DNA of 64,000 nt from Sporopachydermia quercuum. Lineage: Eukaryota; Ascomycota; Sporopachydermiomycetes; Sporopachydermiales; Sporopachydermiaceae. Of this stretch, positions 31,024 through 42,446 are shown piece by piece. Position numbers and translations under genes: made by a program. The stretch spans positions 1,341,148-1,405,147 of the forward strand of contig BCGN01000003.1 of NCBI GenBank assembly GCA_001599295.1, in the 5' to 3' direction. The notes beneath the pieces are model-generated. The model ran no database searches. It saw nothing but the letters and a program-made list of their open reading frames with translations, and was not told where the DNA came from. How positions within the stretch are numbered: position 1 is the stretch's first letter; every line of letters starts with the position of its first letter.

Positions 31024-34000
31024 ATGACATCAAACAGTGAGAATCCCAACCGGGTGGTTCTTATCAGGAGCGATCAGAATTCATCTTCAAACAATAACTC
31101 CAATCTGAACCCTTCTTCTATTCTCAGTCCTCCTGATACTGATGCATTAGCTACATTCTCTGAGAAGCAATCAGCAGCAGGAAATAACAACATTGAAACC
31201 AATAGACCTTTTTCCCCACCAGAATCACCTTCGAATTCAACTAATCTAGAACAACTTGATACTGGAATCAGATCCCAGGACGCAGACCATTATAAAAGAG
31301 CTCAAAGCCTTATAGCATCTCTTGGTGTAAAACGAAGGAAGTTGTCCAACAGAACTGCCATGCAATCACGTGATCCCGCACCGGATTCCCCACCCAGAGG
31401 TACCGATGACAACGAGAGCAGCACTAATACTGCTAGTGCTAACTACGATATAAATCCTACAATACCTATCAGGCTTACCTCTGACAGTAGAAATGCTCTC
31501 ACTCCGTCTAATTCGACTCTTTTGGCTACTAGTTTTCTTAATAATGAACAAATAGTTGGAACTGCTGAAGGGGCCAGTTTCCTTGATGAATTAACATCTC
31601 GTACTGAACAACATTTGAATCATGGCAGAACTGGATCAGCTCTCCAGAACAGAGACGAGAATCGCAGCAGATCTTACTACAGCTTAGCCAGAAGCCTGAA
31701 TCACGAACTACTAAATCGATATCTCAGGTCAGAGATGATGCATGTTTCTAATCAATCGCGATTACTGCAAGATTTAGGTCTCGTTGCTTCCAGTTCCACT
31801 AATTCTGCCTCCAACTCCGGCACAGCCATATCAGGCGCAGGTGGCTACGATCCTGATCATTTCTATCGTACAGATCAACTATTCCTACCTTACAAAGCAT
31901 ATTTCAATTATCAAAATCTTCATACTGATGCCCGTTCGGAACCTGATGTAGATTTCGATTCGGACGCATCTCATATATCGGATACTTCTGATGAAGCAGA
32001 TCAAACTGTACAAAGGATTTCTAATATGGATATTCATTGTTTGGAAAAGAATGCTGAAATACTAATGAAACTGACTCATAAAAACCGACAGTCTCCATTT
32101 TATCTAGCTAGAGATGTGGCTACGATAGCAACAGCTGTAGTTGCTAATCCACGCACTGGCTCTGGAGCTTTTGATCCCAATACACCAAACGAGGATTACC
32201 TTGATCGTGATTTGCTAAGAAATGTTAATAAATATAAATTATATTCAGATGTCTCTGATTATATATATAATTCCGATAGCGAAGATGAGTATATTTATGA
32301 GGAGGAAGAAGGAGAAGAAGAAAATGATGAAAAGGTTTCACAGCTAATCAGCGCAATGAACGCGGAAGCAGGTTCTAGCAGTATAAAAGATGTTGATGGT
32401 AAAGCAACCTCTAGGGATAAAACTACTATAGGAAATACTACTGATCCTACAAAAGCTACGGAAGCTCCTACAGACAAGTCACCATCTGCTATCAAACTCA
32501 CTCCAAATTCTATTTCCTCTGAACCATTTTCTACTATTAAATCAAGTCAAGTACCTATTTCTAATAATACTAATGATTTATTCAACCCGGGCAGTGAAAA
32601 ATTGGATTCAAAATCAGCTAAAACAATACAATCAAAAGGTATCGATACCTCCTATAACGAAGACTACAGATTGCAATCTGACAGGTTAGCATATGCTGTT
32701 AAAAAGCAACCTGGAGACAAATTCAACGATTCTGTTACATCGACATTCTTAGGTCATCAGAAACTACGTATTGAACGAGGAAGAAATTTCAAAAACAACC
32801 TGACAGTGTTTTCGTGTGAAATTAATTCTCATATTGTTGCTGTGAACTCCAAATTGTATTTTTATCCTGTGAAAGAGCATCTACGTAAATTGGATCTCTC
32901 ACGGTTTCATTCTCCAACTGGGTCACCAGAGCAAAGTCCTAGGAGAGAGGAAGACATTCCTGAGAATGATCCAGAGACTGGTAATAGTGATATTGATAGT
33001 GATAGCAATACTGATACTGATACAATTAGGAATAATATTAATAATAACAATACTGGTGATTCTCATGCTTTTCAACCGACAGCAAGAGATGATAATACAA
33101 ATATCAACAGAAACCGAGTTTCAGAAGCTGAAAGAACAAGATTCACGCCTAATACTGTTTTCCATTATCAGCCTTTCGATCTACCAAACTTCTGCATTGA
33201 AACTAGACCAGAAAGCACTACCCCAAGAGATCGAACAGTTGCCTCTTGGTCTTATTATCCCCACACCATCAATTTCCTTAAAATCGCCTATTTTCTCGAC
33301 CGAGAAGCTCTCATTGCAGCCAAAGATGACGGCTACATCTTTATATGGTTCACCCACAGATTGGACATCAATATCAAAACATCACCAGGTTTCGACCCCA
33401 CAGGGCTTGCCAATGGTGTTGATTCAATTGATGTGCGATTAAAACCAGATTTCAAATTGAAAGTTGGTGCATCTGCCTGGGGTGTTGATGTTCACAACGA
33501 TTATAATATGATTGTTGTATCGGACAATTCACCGGTGGTTACTTTATTCTACTATTCAACAGAGCATGAGCCGAGACGTGAGCAATACTTTGATAGCGAC
33601 TCCTTTGAAACATCTAGACCAAGACATTTATATGCTGATCCTTCTTTAACTAAAGGTACGTTCTACGTTTGCAAGAGCAACTGTCTTATGAATAATATCC
33701 CATCGGTGTCGTTTATACATAATGATCCTGAACAAGAGGAAGAAGAAGATAATGAGAAGCGAATGGAAAATGACTATAAAATCAATCCTTATAATGGAAG
33801 AACTAGAACTTTTGACATAAGTGAAAAGCTGAAATGTATTGTTTATGTTGCTGCAGTTACTATTGGAGATGAACTGATTATTCTTGCTTTTGAAATGAAT
33901 AAGGTGTTTGGTCCCTTACCATTGGCGAAAGGATTCTCTACTCTTGAAGAAATGGTTTCAGGGCCTATGAAACATAAATCAATTAATCCTGCTTTCAAAA

Positions 34001-35493
34001 GAGTACTGTTCAAGCTACCAAAAGTCATTAGTAGATCAATGCTGGGTGAATATGGTTGGAGTTGTACTTCTGCTACTGGTGATATGTTTAAAGAAGTGAA
34101 TAGCGTTCAAGCAGCCACTGGTGATGTATGGTTGCATGAGAAGGTTGTGCTGGATCGTATTAAACGTAGAAACAATATGATTGGGCTGGCGATCGATGAG
34201 GCGAAATATGATCATTTGGGCCTAGCAGCATCATTTGAACATTACGACGTACCAGTAGTTGATATGAATTATGTTTATAATAGACAACTGGCAAGTATTG
34301 ATGATATTAGAGGCAATAGTATTCTTGGCAACGATGATGAAGGTGCTGGTGGAAATTCTGGGAATAGGGGTAGAAACAATAGGAATAGAAACAATAGGAG
34401 CCCCATGAACAGTACTAGAAATAGCAGTAACCATGCTAATGCCACTGCTATTAATGATGATGATCTAATAACCTTAGGAGCACCTGGAGGCATTTCGGCA
34501 ATTAATTCAACATCAGAAGGTCGTTTCACTGCTTCTGAAGATGAAGACGATGACGAGGACCAGGATGATGATGAGTTTGAAGACGAAGATGAAGACGACG
34601 CTTTATGGAGAGCCAGAAGGAAAGGGAAACAAGGTTCAGAGTCATCATTTCTAGTTAAGTCCGATCAAATTCGAAGGATTAAAAAAGTATATGATTCTTA
34701 CTACCTAAAACAGCAGCGAGGGAAATGGAAACAGTATTTGGGCTCTAAGAAAACTTCTAATAACAACAACTTCAACAAAAAAATGATGAAAATGACTGGC
34801 AATAGTAGCAATAGTGCTAATAACATCAATGACACTAATAATACCAAAAATGCTGCTAGTGATGACGTTGGAGATCCACTGCAATCAGCTTGGGAACCAA
34901 TTCCTTGTACACCTTTCAATAACCAGTTCTTATTAGTAACATCATCCAAGAAACTGGGGCTATTCAGAACTAATAAGTTAGTATGCAACGCGTCGACAAC
35001 TAGCATATTCAATGGATGTACTAGTATTATGCCATTTGTTGATAACTTCAATGATATTCAACTATCTAATAGATTAAGCATTGTTAAGCTGATTCCTCAA
35101 CTGTCAGCAATAGTAGTTGTATCCCAAATTGGACTAGTTTCGCTGTTCAGGTTAACAAAATATCGAAATTCGCTGTATTCAATGAGGCAAGAGCTAATAT
35201 TTCCTAATTATAAGCTTTTCATGATGTGCGACAGAGGGTATAGAACTGTTATAGGAATAACAGTTGTTAGTTATAATGAGTTGACTGGCAAGTATTATGA
35301 TGTTGAGCTTGATTGGAAGAATAGTGTTAGAAATGAAAGATATTTCGATGAACAAATGACTCAAGGAGTTGCTAATGATTACAATAACAGGAGGTACTTT
35401 TTGCATTTGACTTATATCGATGGGTTAATAATTAGTTATGAGTTAAAGGTCAGAAGAGATGATGAGTTATTCATTGATTATGTTATTATATGA
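31024..35493 (+). CDS. CRT10: Crt10-like protein with WD-like repeats, large disordered insertions
   Basis: A 1489-aa protein, longer than the roughly 957-aa S. cerevisiae Crt10 because of Asn/Ser- and Asp/Glu-rich insertions (acidic runs near residues 425-437 and 1180-1195). Recognisable core blocks are PHTINFLKIAYFLDREALI, AAKDDGYIFIWFT, VGASAWGVDVHNDYN and VVSDNSPVVTLFYY, which read as consecutive WD-like blades as in Crt10. The C-terminal part (IVKLIPQLSAIVVVSQIGLV ... LFRLTK) continues the propeller. Crt10 is reported to act in transcriptional control of the ribonucleotide reductase genes RNR2 and RNR3. Identification is by remembered motif order, not a search, so the symbol is a good guess. 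The gene is intronless and the start is the first ATG. Confidence 0.65.
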   Translation: MTSNSENPNRVVLIRSDQNSSSNNNSNLNPSSILSPPDTDALATFSEKQSAAGNNNIETNRPFSPPESPSNSTNLEQLDTGIRSQDADHYKRAQSLIASLGVKRRKLSNRTAMQSRDPAPDSPPRGTDDNESSTNTASANYDINPTIPIRLTSDSRNALTPSNSTLLATSFLNNEQIVGTAEGASFLDELTSRTEQHLNHGRTGSALQNRDENRSRSYYSLARSLNHELLNRYLRSEMMHVSNQSRLLQDLGLVASSSTNSASNSGTAISGAGGYDPDHFYRTDQLFLPYKAYFNYQNLHTDARSEPDVDFDSDASHISDTSDEADQTVQRISNMDIHCLEKNAEILMKLTHKNRQSPFYLARDVATIATAVVANPRTGSGAFDPNTPNEDYLDRDLLRNVNKYKLYSDVSDYIYNSDSEDEYIYEEEEGEEENDEKVSQLISAMNAEAGSSSIKDVDGKATSRDKTTIGNTTDPTKATEAPTDKSPSAIKLTPNSISSEPFSTIKSSQVPISNNTNDLFNPGSEKLDSKSAKTIQSKGIDTSYNEDYRLQSDRLAYAVKKQPGDKFNDSVTSTFLGHQKLRIERGRNFKNNLTVFSCEINSHIVAVNSKLYFYPVKEHLRKLDLSRFHSPTGSPEQSPRREEDIPENDPETGNSDIDSDSNTDTDTIRNNINNNNTGDSHAFQPTARDDNTNINRNRVSEAERTRFTPNTVFHYQPFDLPNFCIETRPESTTPRDRTVASWSYYPHTINFLKIAYFLDREALIAAKDDGYIFIWFTHRLDINIKTSPGFDPTGLANGVDSIDVRLKPDFKLKVGASAWGVDVHNDYNMIVVSDNSPVVTLFYYSTEHEPRREQYFDSDSFETSRPRHLYADPSLTKGTFYVCKSNCLMNNIPSVSFIHNDPEQEEEEDNEKRMENDYKINPYNGRTRTFDISEKLKCIVYVAAVTIGDELIILAFEMNKVFGPLPLAKGFSTLEEMVSGPMKHKSINPAFKRVLFKLPKVISRSMLGEYGWSCTSATGDMFKEVNSVQAATGDVWLHEKVVLDRIKRRNNMIGLAIDEAKYDHLGLAASFEHYDVPVVDMNYVYNRQLASIDDIRGNSILGNDDEGAGGNSGNRGRNNRNRNNRSPMNSTRNSSNHANATAINDDDLITLGAPGGISAINSTSEGRFTASEDEDDDEDQDDDEFEDEDEDDALWRARRKGKQGSESSFLVKSDQIRRIKKVYDSYYLKQQRGKWKQYLGSKKTSNNNNFNKKMMKMTGNSSNSANNINDTNNTKNAASDDVGDPLQSAWEPIPCTPFNNQFLLVTSSKKLGLFRTNKLVCNASTTSIFNGCTSIMPFVDNFNDIQLSNRLSIVKLIPQLSAIVVVSQIGLVSLFRLTKYRNSLYSMRQELIFPNYKLFMMCDRGYRTVIGITVVSYNELTGKYYDVELDWKNSVRNERYFDEQMTQGVANDYNNRRYFLHLTYIDGLIISYELKVRRDDELFIDYVII

Positions 35494-36194
35494 GTTCGTT
35501 ATTATTATTATTATTGGGATNGTACTTGATAGTAAGGACTTAGCAGTAGCTCATGTTTCTACTGTTATCTGCTTGTACTTCAATTAATGAATAATATAAG
35601 TTTTTGATTGTTCTAAAAGCCTATAGTATCATATATCACTATGCTCATGATTTAACATATAAGACTATTCCTCTCTGAATATATAAATATAGTATATCAG
35701 ACATTTCTATCAATTCTGATATCATGAATAATGTCAGCCCCAAAATCTGAACCTCATGAGCAAACTTATCTTCGGTACATGACTACTCAATATCTAAAGA
35801 TGTCAACATCAAACTAGTCCCGCGTTCTGGCCATCAGCAGCAAAACGAATGCCACCTTGTTTCCTGTCTTTTCTTACTCATTTATCTACCCTTTTTATAC
35901 CAATTCAGTTACCGTTATTGTCATTATTTAGCTGAGTTCAGTTTAAACACTTTCCTTATATCTTCACGTTGATAGTTACTGCCTGTTTGCACAAGTTAAT
36001 TGCTATTCCAATACTTGATGTCGTTGGCGTATAGAAAAAATTACCAAACATCACAGAATAATCATTACTGTTATGTTATTACTACGCATAGTCCGTAACC
36101 TGGGTCNATAGTTGAGTACTTATCATATTATTATCGTAATAGGATGTCATCCCCAGAGAGTTCATTCATATTACCTGTAATATCATTCGTTTCA
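35494..36194. other. Convergent intergenic region, CRT10-like and F-box 3' ends
   Basis: Begins with an (ATT)n run just after the CRT10-like stop (about 35499-35516) and contains two single N bases. AT-rich 3' flank; no gene seen. Confidence 0.5.
35499..35516. repeat. (ATT)n microsatellite
   Basis: A short ATT trinucleotide run immediately downstream of the CRT10-like stop codon, in the presumed 3' untranslated region. Confidence 0.8.
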
Positions 36195-37721
36195 CTAAAA
36201 TCCCAAATCAATACCTCTGCTAACAGAAGCATTTTCATCTAGCTCATTACCTTCAAAATCAGTGTTTTCTATTAATTGGAGATGTTGCCGTTGCTTATAA
36301 ATTGGTGAGAAATTAAATGACAATTGAAACTGTTTCTCAAACTTTGGTATTCGATAGAATTTCTGGTTGAATGAAATAAGATTAGTATTGAAATAGATAG
36401 GTGATTGGTCTATTGTGCTGTTGAAAGTGTTGATAGTAANATTATCAGCTTTCTTGGTATTATTGCTATTCGTCGCTATGTCATTGTTATCATTGATATC
36501 GTCAGTACCACTGTCATGCTCGTTATGTTCCNCATTGCTATCTTTGTTCTTGAACATCACATTATCTCCAAAATACTCTAGTAATATCTTATCCAATTGA
36601 GTGTAAAAGTCTCGCTCTGGAGCAAATATATATTCATTGGTCTTAGTATTGGTCATGTTACCATTCTCCTTTTTAATGATATTATCATCACCATTTGCTT
36701 TATCATAACACCAGTAATAAAATCCATTATTAGAATTTTGAGGAATTACTGATAGATCATATAACGTTATACCTGCTTTATTATAAGTCCCTGTTTCTTC
36801 AATAATTATTTCAATAGGCACCAAGTGGCTTGCACTGCTACTAGTACTGCTGCTTTTGTCATCTGGTACAGTGAAAGTGCCTAAATTGAGTATGATGTAT
36901 TTATTTCTTGGAACAATGTTCACAATCATACTAGAAGGATAGAATGTTGCTATTGTCTTCATATTATTCTCCTTAGATAATTCACCGTTGGAAAATAAAC
37001 CAGAGCCTAAACTATTGCGACTAGTATTATTGCCATTGATAGATCTATGTCTAGTGTAGAAAGACTGTCCTGTAGATTGTCCTGAAATATTAAAAACTGA
37101 GGAAACATCACCATTAATTGTATTCACATCACCTTGGGGATTTCTCCTCATTCGTATTGAAAATCCAATATTACTGAAACCTCTGGTGTAATCATGTAAG
37201 GAAAAGGCTATTCGCAATGAATGCACGCCTGGTGATATCAATGTAGGGTACTTGAAGAATACATTATATGCTTCATTAATTACAACTTCGCTATTTGGCC
37301 CATTTTTTGAATTGAATAGAATCTTATCATACGCATGTAAGACAAAGTACTTTGGGTTGAAATATATCTTTTTGCATGAAAGGATTTCGTAAACTAATGG
37401 CCAACTGTAATAGAAAGAAGGACGTTGTGTTGTAGATGACGAATGACCAGGTGGTAACTCAATAGCTTCTTGAGCAGCCAATTCTTTCTTGATAATCTTA
37501 TCAAGTAGTCTTCTTTTCTCTCCAAAAACCCCAACAAAGGCTGACAATTGGCCTTCAATTTGCTGTATAATACTATGATAATTATGTCCTAATAGGTTCT
37601 TGACTTCAAGCCTGTAGAGTTCATTGTATAAAGCATAGAAATGGGTATTGACAAGACGTAATTCTGGAGCATTTTTCAAGATCAAAAGCAGGATTTCTGT
37701 CGGCAGAATGTCCAATGACAT
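36195..37721 (-). CDS. F-box protein
   Basis: A 508-aa protein starting with an F-box (MSLDILPTEILLLILKNAPE, about residues 2-45), which would bind Skp1 in an SCF ubiquitin ligase. After it come a conserved-looking block (YSWPLVYEILSCKKIYFNPK, YFVLHAYDKILF) and a beta-rich region with FFKYPTLISPGVHSLRIAFS and GFSNIGFSIRMRRNP, as in the fungal F-box group that includes S. cerevisiae Ucc1 and YDR131C. The substrate-binding part is not a known repeat type, so the target is unknown. Asn-rich segments interrupt the C-terminal half. Two codons contain N, and another N sits two bases before the start codon. Which yeast orthologue this is cannot be settled by eye. Confidence 0.75.
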   Translation of the reverse strand: MSLDILPTEILLLILKNAPELRLVNTHFYALYNELYRLEVKNLLGHNYHSIIQQIEGQLSAFVGVFGEKRRLLDKIIKKELAAQEAIELPPGHSSSTTQRPSFYYSWPLVYEILSCKKIYFNPKYFVLHAYDKILFNSKNGPNSEVVINEAYNVFFKYPTLISPGVHSLRIAFSLHDYTRGFSNIGFSIRMRRNPQGDVNTINGDVSSVFNISGQSTGQSFYTRHRSINGNNTSRNSLGSGLFSNGELSKENNMKTIATFYPSSMIVNIVPRNKYIILNLGTFTVPDDKSSSTSSSASHLVPIEIIIEETGTYNKAGITLYDLSVIPQNSNNGFYYWCYDKANGDDNIIKKENGNMTNTKTNEYIFAPERDFYTQLDKILLEYFGDNVMFKNKDSNXEHNEHDSGTDDINDNNDIATNSNNTKKADNXTINTFNSTIDQSPIYFNTNLISFNQKFYRIPKFEKQFQLSFNFSPIYKQRQHLQLIENTDFEGNELDENASVSRGIDLGF

Positions 37722-39221
37722 GNTTTTTCATTTCAATCAGTTTCAACCTTGAAAACAACTAGTCGTCGATAGAATGCTATATATATATAATATATGTATC
37801 ATTTGCTTGTGCTTGTGCTTATCAATAGGTAAAGATACAAGGGACATAAATCAGATTAGGGTACCATACAATTAAGGCCATTGAAAGGTCCACATAGTAC
37901 GAAAAGCAGATAAAGCGTCTTTGAATTCATGTTTTCTTGATGAGCATTATCATAGTATTAATTTGGAATTGTACCGAATAGGGATTCTGATTTTTAAGAA
38001 GCTCATCGAGAACGATTATGAGAGCATTTCTGCAATAAGATGAGGTGAATGATAAGATACAAAAGAGATTGCCTTGTGACAAAAGATGAGACGTCATAGT
38101 AAGTTGGCATGGCAAGTGATAAGAGCGAAGCTGTGATACGGGGTTAGGTTTGAGTTTGAAATTGATCAGTTCTTTTGCTGATACATTGAAGAGAGATATT
38201 TCTTATTAAACTTGTATAGACATTGGCCATTTTATTTGGTTAGGTAATCTTCACATTACGGAACGTTACTGCAATTAATGAATATTTATTATGGATGACA
38301 CATAATAGTCACAAATCTGACAAATGACAAAAGAAAGTAATTGGTAAATTACGTAATCCGATAGCTAATCTGATTATGTCAACGCTTAATACAGTGAATT
38401 TCATTTGAATTGAGCCATTGAAACTTTATGTATGAAGGAAGAAGGAACGTGGCAGTATGGAAAATTGATTCTTGATCATGTCTTCTCTAATAAAAGCAAA
38501 GGATCACTTAATATACTTTGTCCTACATAACATAAATACACTGTTGATATAAACGATAAACATATTAAAAAGCCTAACTGCTCAAAAGGATGTACTAATT
38601 TCTTCTGTCTGCTCTCTTGCCGTGCTCCGCAATATATGGTCATAATATCATGCACTATATCAAACTTTATTACCACCTCATTGCTTCATCAGATTGCATA
38701 CCTTTGAATTACCACAGTAATCACTGGTCTCCCAGTGAAATAAAAGTCTGAAATTAAAGGAAATGTTTCATTCTCTTTTAGATTGATATTTCTCACATAT
38801 TTCTATTAATTTCAGCTGATTTCCCATTTCAGCGGCAATCACTAACATATCTATCTCATCTTTCCACTCTCCCCTCTCCACCAAACTTTCTCGGCAACTT
38901 CAAGTCTCCTTTTATGTTTGCCATCGAATTCCATAGAAAGATGAACAGATTTCACAAAAGAGGAATAATGCCACTATATTCTATTAACCCCATCTCATTG
39001 AGTTTCTTCTCCTCTTTGAATAATTGGGTATAAAGGCAATCCGTGAATATTTAATTGATTGTTCATAGATATTTATTTTATTACATATTTATTCAGTTAG
39101 TTAATTAATTAATTGATTATCTGTTTGTAATATTTGACTCACGGATTTTAAGAAGTGTGAACTAGCAGTAAAAGCTTGATCTATCAAATAAAGAAACAGC
39201 TACAGTATAATTGCAACCAAA
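37722..39221. other. Divergent promoter region, F-box gene (-) and SBA1 (+)
   Basis: A 1.5-kb spacer. A short TATATATATAATATAT tract near 37780 may serve the F-box gene. I looked for heat-shock elements upstream of SBA1 and saw only imperfect GAA/TTC arrangements near 38930-38950. No gene found. Confidence 0.45.
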
Positions 39222-40399
39222 ATGAGTATTCATCCTGAAGGTAAGTAACAAGACGGAAGGAATTTGTTGATATGTTTAACTCGAGTTGCAGGTATTTGGG
39301 GAGATGTGTGTTTATGAAGAATTTAAAAGAATGTAGTGGAGAAATGGATGTAAAGAAGGGTTCAATCGATTGGCATTAACAAGCTGATTTGGTTGTAGCT
39401 TAGGAACAAAGAGTGAACTTGTTATTCGAAAATGGATTTTTTAATGGGCTGTTGATGCAATTTTCAGCAACAAGTATAAATCTTTGTCCGCGATATGCAC
39501 GTCAATATCATATATGAATATGAACTTTGTGAGATCCAGCTAGAAAGATTGAGAAAAATTCTGAAAAACGTATATGCCAATGAGAAAGCATGAGCAGTGC
39601 CCGAACACGAAGGATCTAAGCACCAAGGTGTTCACACAATTCATAACATACATTTATACCAGTATCCTGCTCAAACTGCGTAAACCTCAGTTTCTTTTCG
39701 GGTATATTTTGCATTTACTAACAAAATTTTCCTCTAGTTAAATGGGCTCAAAGATCATCAGATACTGATCATGAGAAGTGCGTACTTTACATAACGATAT
39801 ATGCCCCTAATGTTAAAAATCCAAAAGTGAACTTAACTTCAACACACCTGTCATTCGAAGGTATTGGCTTAGATGACGTTGATTTCAAGCTACCCGATAT
39901 CGAATTCTACAAAGAAATTGATGTTGAGAAATCAAAGTACCATATGACAGGATATGGATGTGTAATGATTTTAAGAAAGAAAGATCTAGGAATAGANTAT
40001 TGGCCAAAGCTTCAAAAGGGACCTAAGGTGTTCTATATCAAGACTGATTTTGATAAGTGGGTTGATGAAGATGAACAAGACGAAAAGGAAGAAGCTGGAG
40101 ATGATCCTTTCGGTGGCATGGATTTCAGTAGTATGGCAGGTGCTGGTGCTGGTGGAATGCCAGGAATGCCAGGAATTCCCGGAATGGGAGGCATGGGAGG
40201 CATGGACTTCAGTGAACTTGCCAAACTTGGTGGCGCCGGTGGGTTGGATCTCAGTCAGTTAGGTGGAGATGCTGCTGATGGCGGTGAAGTTGATGATGCC
40301 GATGCTGATGATGGTGATGTTGATGATGGAGAAGTCAAGCTTGGTGAACCAGAAGAAGCCAAAGAAGATGCTGAAGCTAAAAGTGAAGGTACAGCTTAG
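39222..40399 (+). CDS. SBA1: Sba1/p23, Hsp90 co-chaperone, two exons
   Basis: Exon 1 is only 19 bases (39222-39240, MSIHPE plus one base), the intron is 39241-39737 (497 bases, GTAAGT donor, TTTACTAAC branch, TCTAG acceptor) and exon 2 is 39738-40399. The join restores MSIHPEVKWAQRSS, the standard start of p23, and gives 226 aa (S. cerevisiae 216). The CS/p23 beta-sandwich covers about residues 5-112 and includes the signature Y-W-P-K-L near the end. A Gly/Met/Pro-rich linker (GMPGMPGIPGMGG) and an acidic tail follow, as in yeast Sba1. It binds ATP-bound Hsp90 in cytosol and nucleus and slows ATP hydrolysis. The N at 39997 masks the residue before that Y-W. Confidence 0.95.
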
Positions 40400-40631
40400 G
40401 CGATCAGTTACTCAACCCAATCTGTAGATAGATGTGATCTTTAATTCGAAATGATTTTAATCATTTAGATACTGAACTACAAGCTATAGTTATATACTAA
40501 ACTACGTGCTATAGTCATTTACTAATAAACAAGCGTACTATCGTATTTAAGTTTTGTTTATAGACACATCCTCAGTAGTTTCAATTTCCACTGTAAACTA
40601 TGGAAACTAGAATAATAGCTAAACATATCGT

Positions 40632-41756
40632 TCATAACTTCAACGTACGAATTGTTTGACTGCCTGTCCATTTTTCACCAGGTTGCAAGACAACATAATC
40701 ATCAACAGAGCCTGGCTCAACGCATACCATTGTTCTATAACCGTCCTTAGGTTCGAAATCACTCATTGATTCAGCCTTTTCAATCCATGGGTTCCATACA
40801 ACAACGTCATTTAATGTTTCTGACGTAGTTAATTCATATAATTCGCCCTTTTCCTGATCCTTGATAGATAAACGCAACCCTTTCTCTGCTTCAACAGTTT
40901 TATCTTTCTTAACGTATACTCTATCAACCTCTCCGGCGAATGAGACATCAGAAACTGTCACATCTTCACTGGCTTGGCCCACTTTATCATGACATTCAAA
41001 TCCTAAAAGTGAGGTAACGTTGGTTTTGCCAATATCATTAATTTTATAGTATGTATGAAATAGAGCATTGAAGTTGAAAGGTCTGTCATTATTGACGTTT
41101 TCAACAGAAATCTCAGTGCTGATTGAATCATCATTCAATGTCACAGTATAAATTACAGTGAAATCGTTATTTTTAGACCAATCTGACACTTCTTGAATAT
41201 CCTCGTTAACATTTTCAGGTCCTAGACCAAATTGAATGGAGACAGGATTACTAGAAACTTGTCCTAAAAACTCCCATGTAGAATTTCTAGCGAATCCATG
41301 TTGTGGCAATGAGGCAAATTCTTCGTCTTTCTTTTTACCGAAAATAGGAAAGGCAATAGGAATTCCACCCCTGACAGGTTTTGATCCATCTAATTTAGCA
41401 GCTGTACTAAGCCATATTTGTTCTTTACCTTTGACAGTCCAACTGTAAACATGGGCACCATAATTGAGAATTTTGACTTGAGTGTCTGATTGTGCAGGAT
41501 GAGTCAAGATCACTTCGTTATCCAGTTGATCTACTGTCATTTTGACATGGGAATTGTACTTTTCTGCTTGAATATTTTTATTTAATTTGTTATATGATTT
41601 TGCTGTTGAAGTTCTGACGCTTATTGTAAAAGAGCAATGTTCTCCTGAGTGCTTGAATAGTTTATAGGGGCTTGTTCTATGGTAATTGTAATAGGGTGTG
41701 TTAAGTTTACCTATCAGGAAGATTGAACGTAAATCTCTGAACTGGAAACCATTCAT
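40632..41756 (-). CDS. Glucose-6-phosphate 1-epimerase (YMR099C-like) with an N-terminal extension
   Basis: The enzyme interconverts alpha and beta anomers of glucose 6-phosphate. The galactose-mutarotase fold covers residues 73-374, with catalytic His H234 (FNALFHTYYKIN) and Glu E347 (MVCVEPGS) and the QHGFARNSTW block at 152-161. From Met73 the protein is 302 aa, like the 297-aa S. cerevisiae enzyme. The frame also has 72 upstream residues from the first ATG (MNGFQFRDLRSIFLIGK...), rich in Arg, Lys, Ser and Tyr with few acids, which resembles a mitochondrial presequence. The real start may be 41540 (MTVDQLDNEVIL), or both may be used. Two CACGTGA boxes lie upstream (41916-41922 and 42007-42014). 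Confidence 0.9.
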   Translation of the reverse strand: MNGFQFRDLRSIFLIGKLNTPYYNYHRTSPYKLFKHSGEHCSFTISVRTSTAKSYNKLNKNIQAEKYNSHVKMTVDQLDNEVILTHPAQSDTQVKILNYGAHVYSWTVKGKEQIWLSTAAKLDGSKPVRGGIPIAFPIFGKKKDEEFASLPQHGFARNSTWEFLGQVSSNPVSIQFGLGPENVNEDIQEVSDWSKNNDFTVIYTVTLNDDSISTEISVENVNNDRPFNFNALFHTYYKINDIGKTNVTSLLGFECHDKVGQASEDVTVSDVSFAGEVDRVYVKKDKTVEAEKGLRLSIKDQEKGELYELTTSETLNDVVVWNPWIEKAESMSDFEPKDGYRTMVCVEPGSVDDYVVLQPGEKWTGSQTIRTLKL

Positions 41757-42446
41757 AAAGGCTATGCTTTTTTTCCTTATATTATGCTAATGTAAATGGT
41801 TCAACGGGCTCGATAGCTTTGCTTGTAAAACGAGAAATACAATGCAATGTTTCTGTTCAAGAATTAACAATTGAGTTAATAAGAAAGAAAATGATACTTT
41901 GGATTGAATGAACAACACGTGATGATGTCATCAGAATTGATGAAGAAAAGTTGCCTAAAATGATCTCGTCATCTAAAAATGAAGAATGAGCAGATGAAAT
42001 GTAGTATCACGTGATCGGTTCTACCCAAGTTTCTGGTTTATAGTCTGAAGTACTATCTACTTCGAACCTTTTGATTGATTCATTTATATAATGAAGGTTA
42101 GATTCAGTATATGTCTCATTTCTTATTAGATGGGTTCAAATATGTGAACAAAGCATTTGTCAGGTTGTTCTGACAATGCAGTGTTGCGCGGAATCAGCTG
42201 AGCGAATGCTGATAGAATACAGATCCAGAGAGCTCTATTATGCATGATGTGTTGAATGCAAATAAAAATATTATAAAAACATATAAAGACATGAAAATGT
42301 GACAATAGAAAAATCCTAATTATACTGATTCTTTTCAAATGTTGGTTTAGCATTCTGCGTTTACTAATCAGTCTCACTATTTGTCATTCTACTTCTATGA
42401 GATGTAAATGCTCATATATATTCATATTCATATGCCTAACGACCTA
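41757..42446. other. Intergenic region upstream of the epimerase gene
   Basis: The epimerase promoter and the 3' flank of the neighbouring gene. It contains two CACGTGA boxes, listed separately. An 83-codon minus-strand frame at 42126-42377 has no recognisable family. Confidence 0.5.
41916..42014. promoter_or_regulatory. Two CACGTGA (Cbf1-type) boxes upstream of the epimerase gene
   Basis: CACGTGA at 41916-41922 and the palindrome TCACGTGA at 42007-42014, 160-258 bases upstream of the long start codon. CACGTG is bound by yeast bHLH factors (Cbf1, Pho4, Ino2/Ino4), and a flanking RTCAC or GTGAY favours Cbf1. Two boxes within 100 bases suggest a real site pair. Confidence 0.45.

Noticed and set aside
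38870-38960. Heat-shock element upstream of SBA1
   Set aside because: GAA and TTC units are present but not in the required 5-base alternating spacing over three units.
39241-39737. RNA gene in the 497-base SBA1 intron
   Set aside because: No convincing C/D or H/ACA boxes or stable flanking stem seen.
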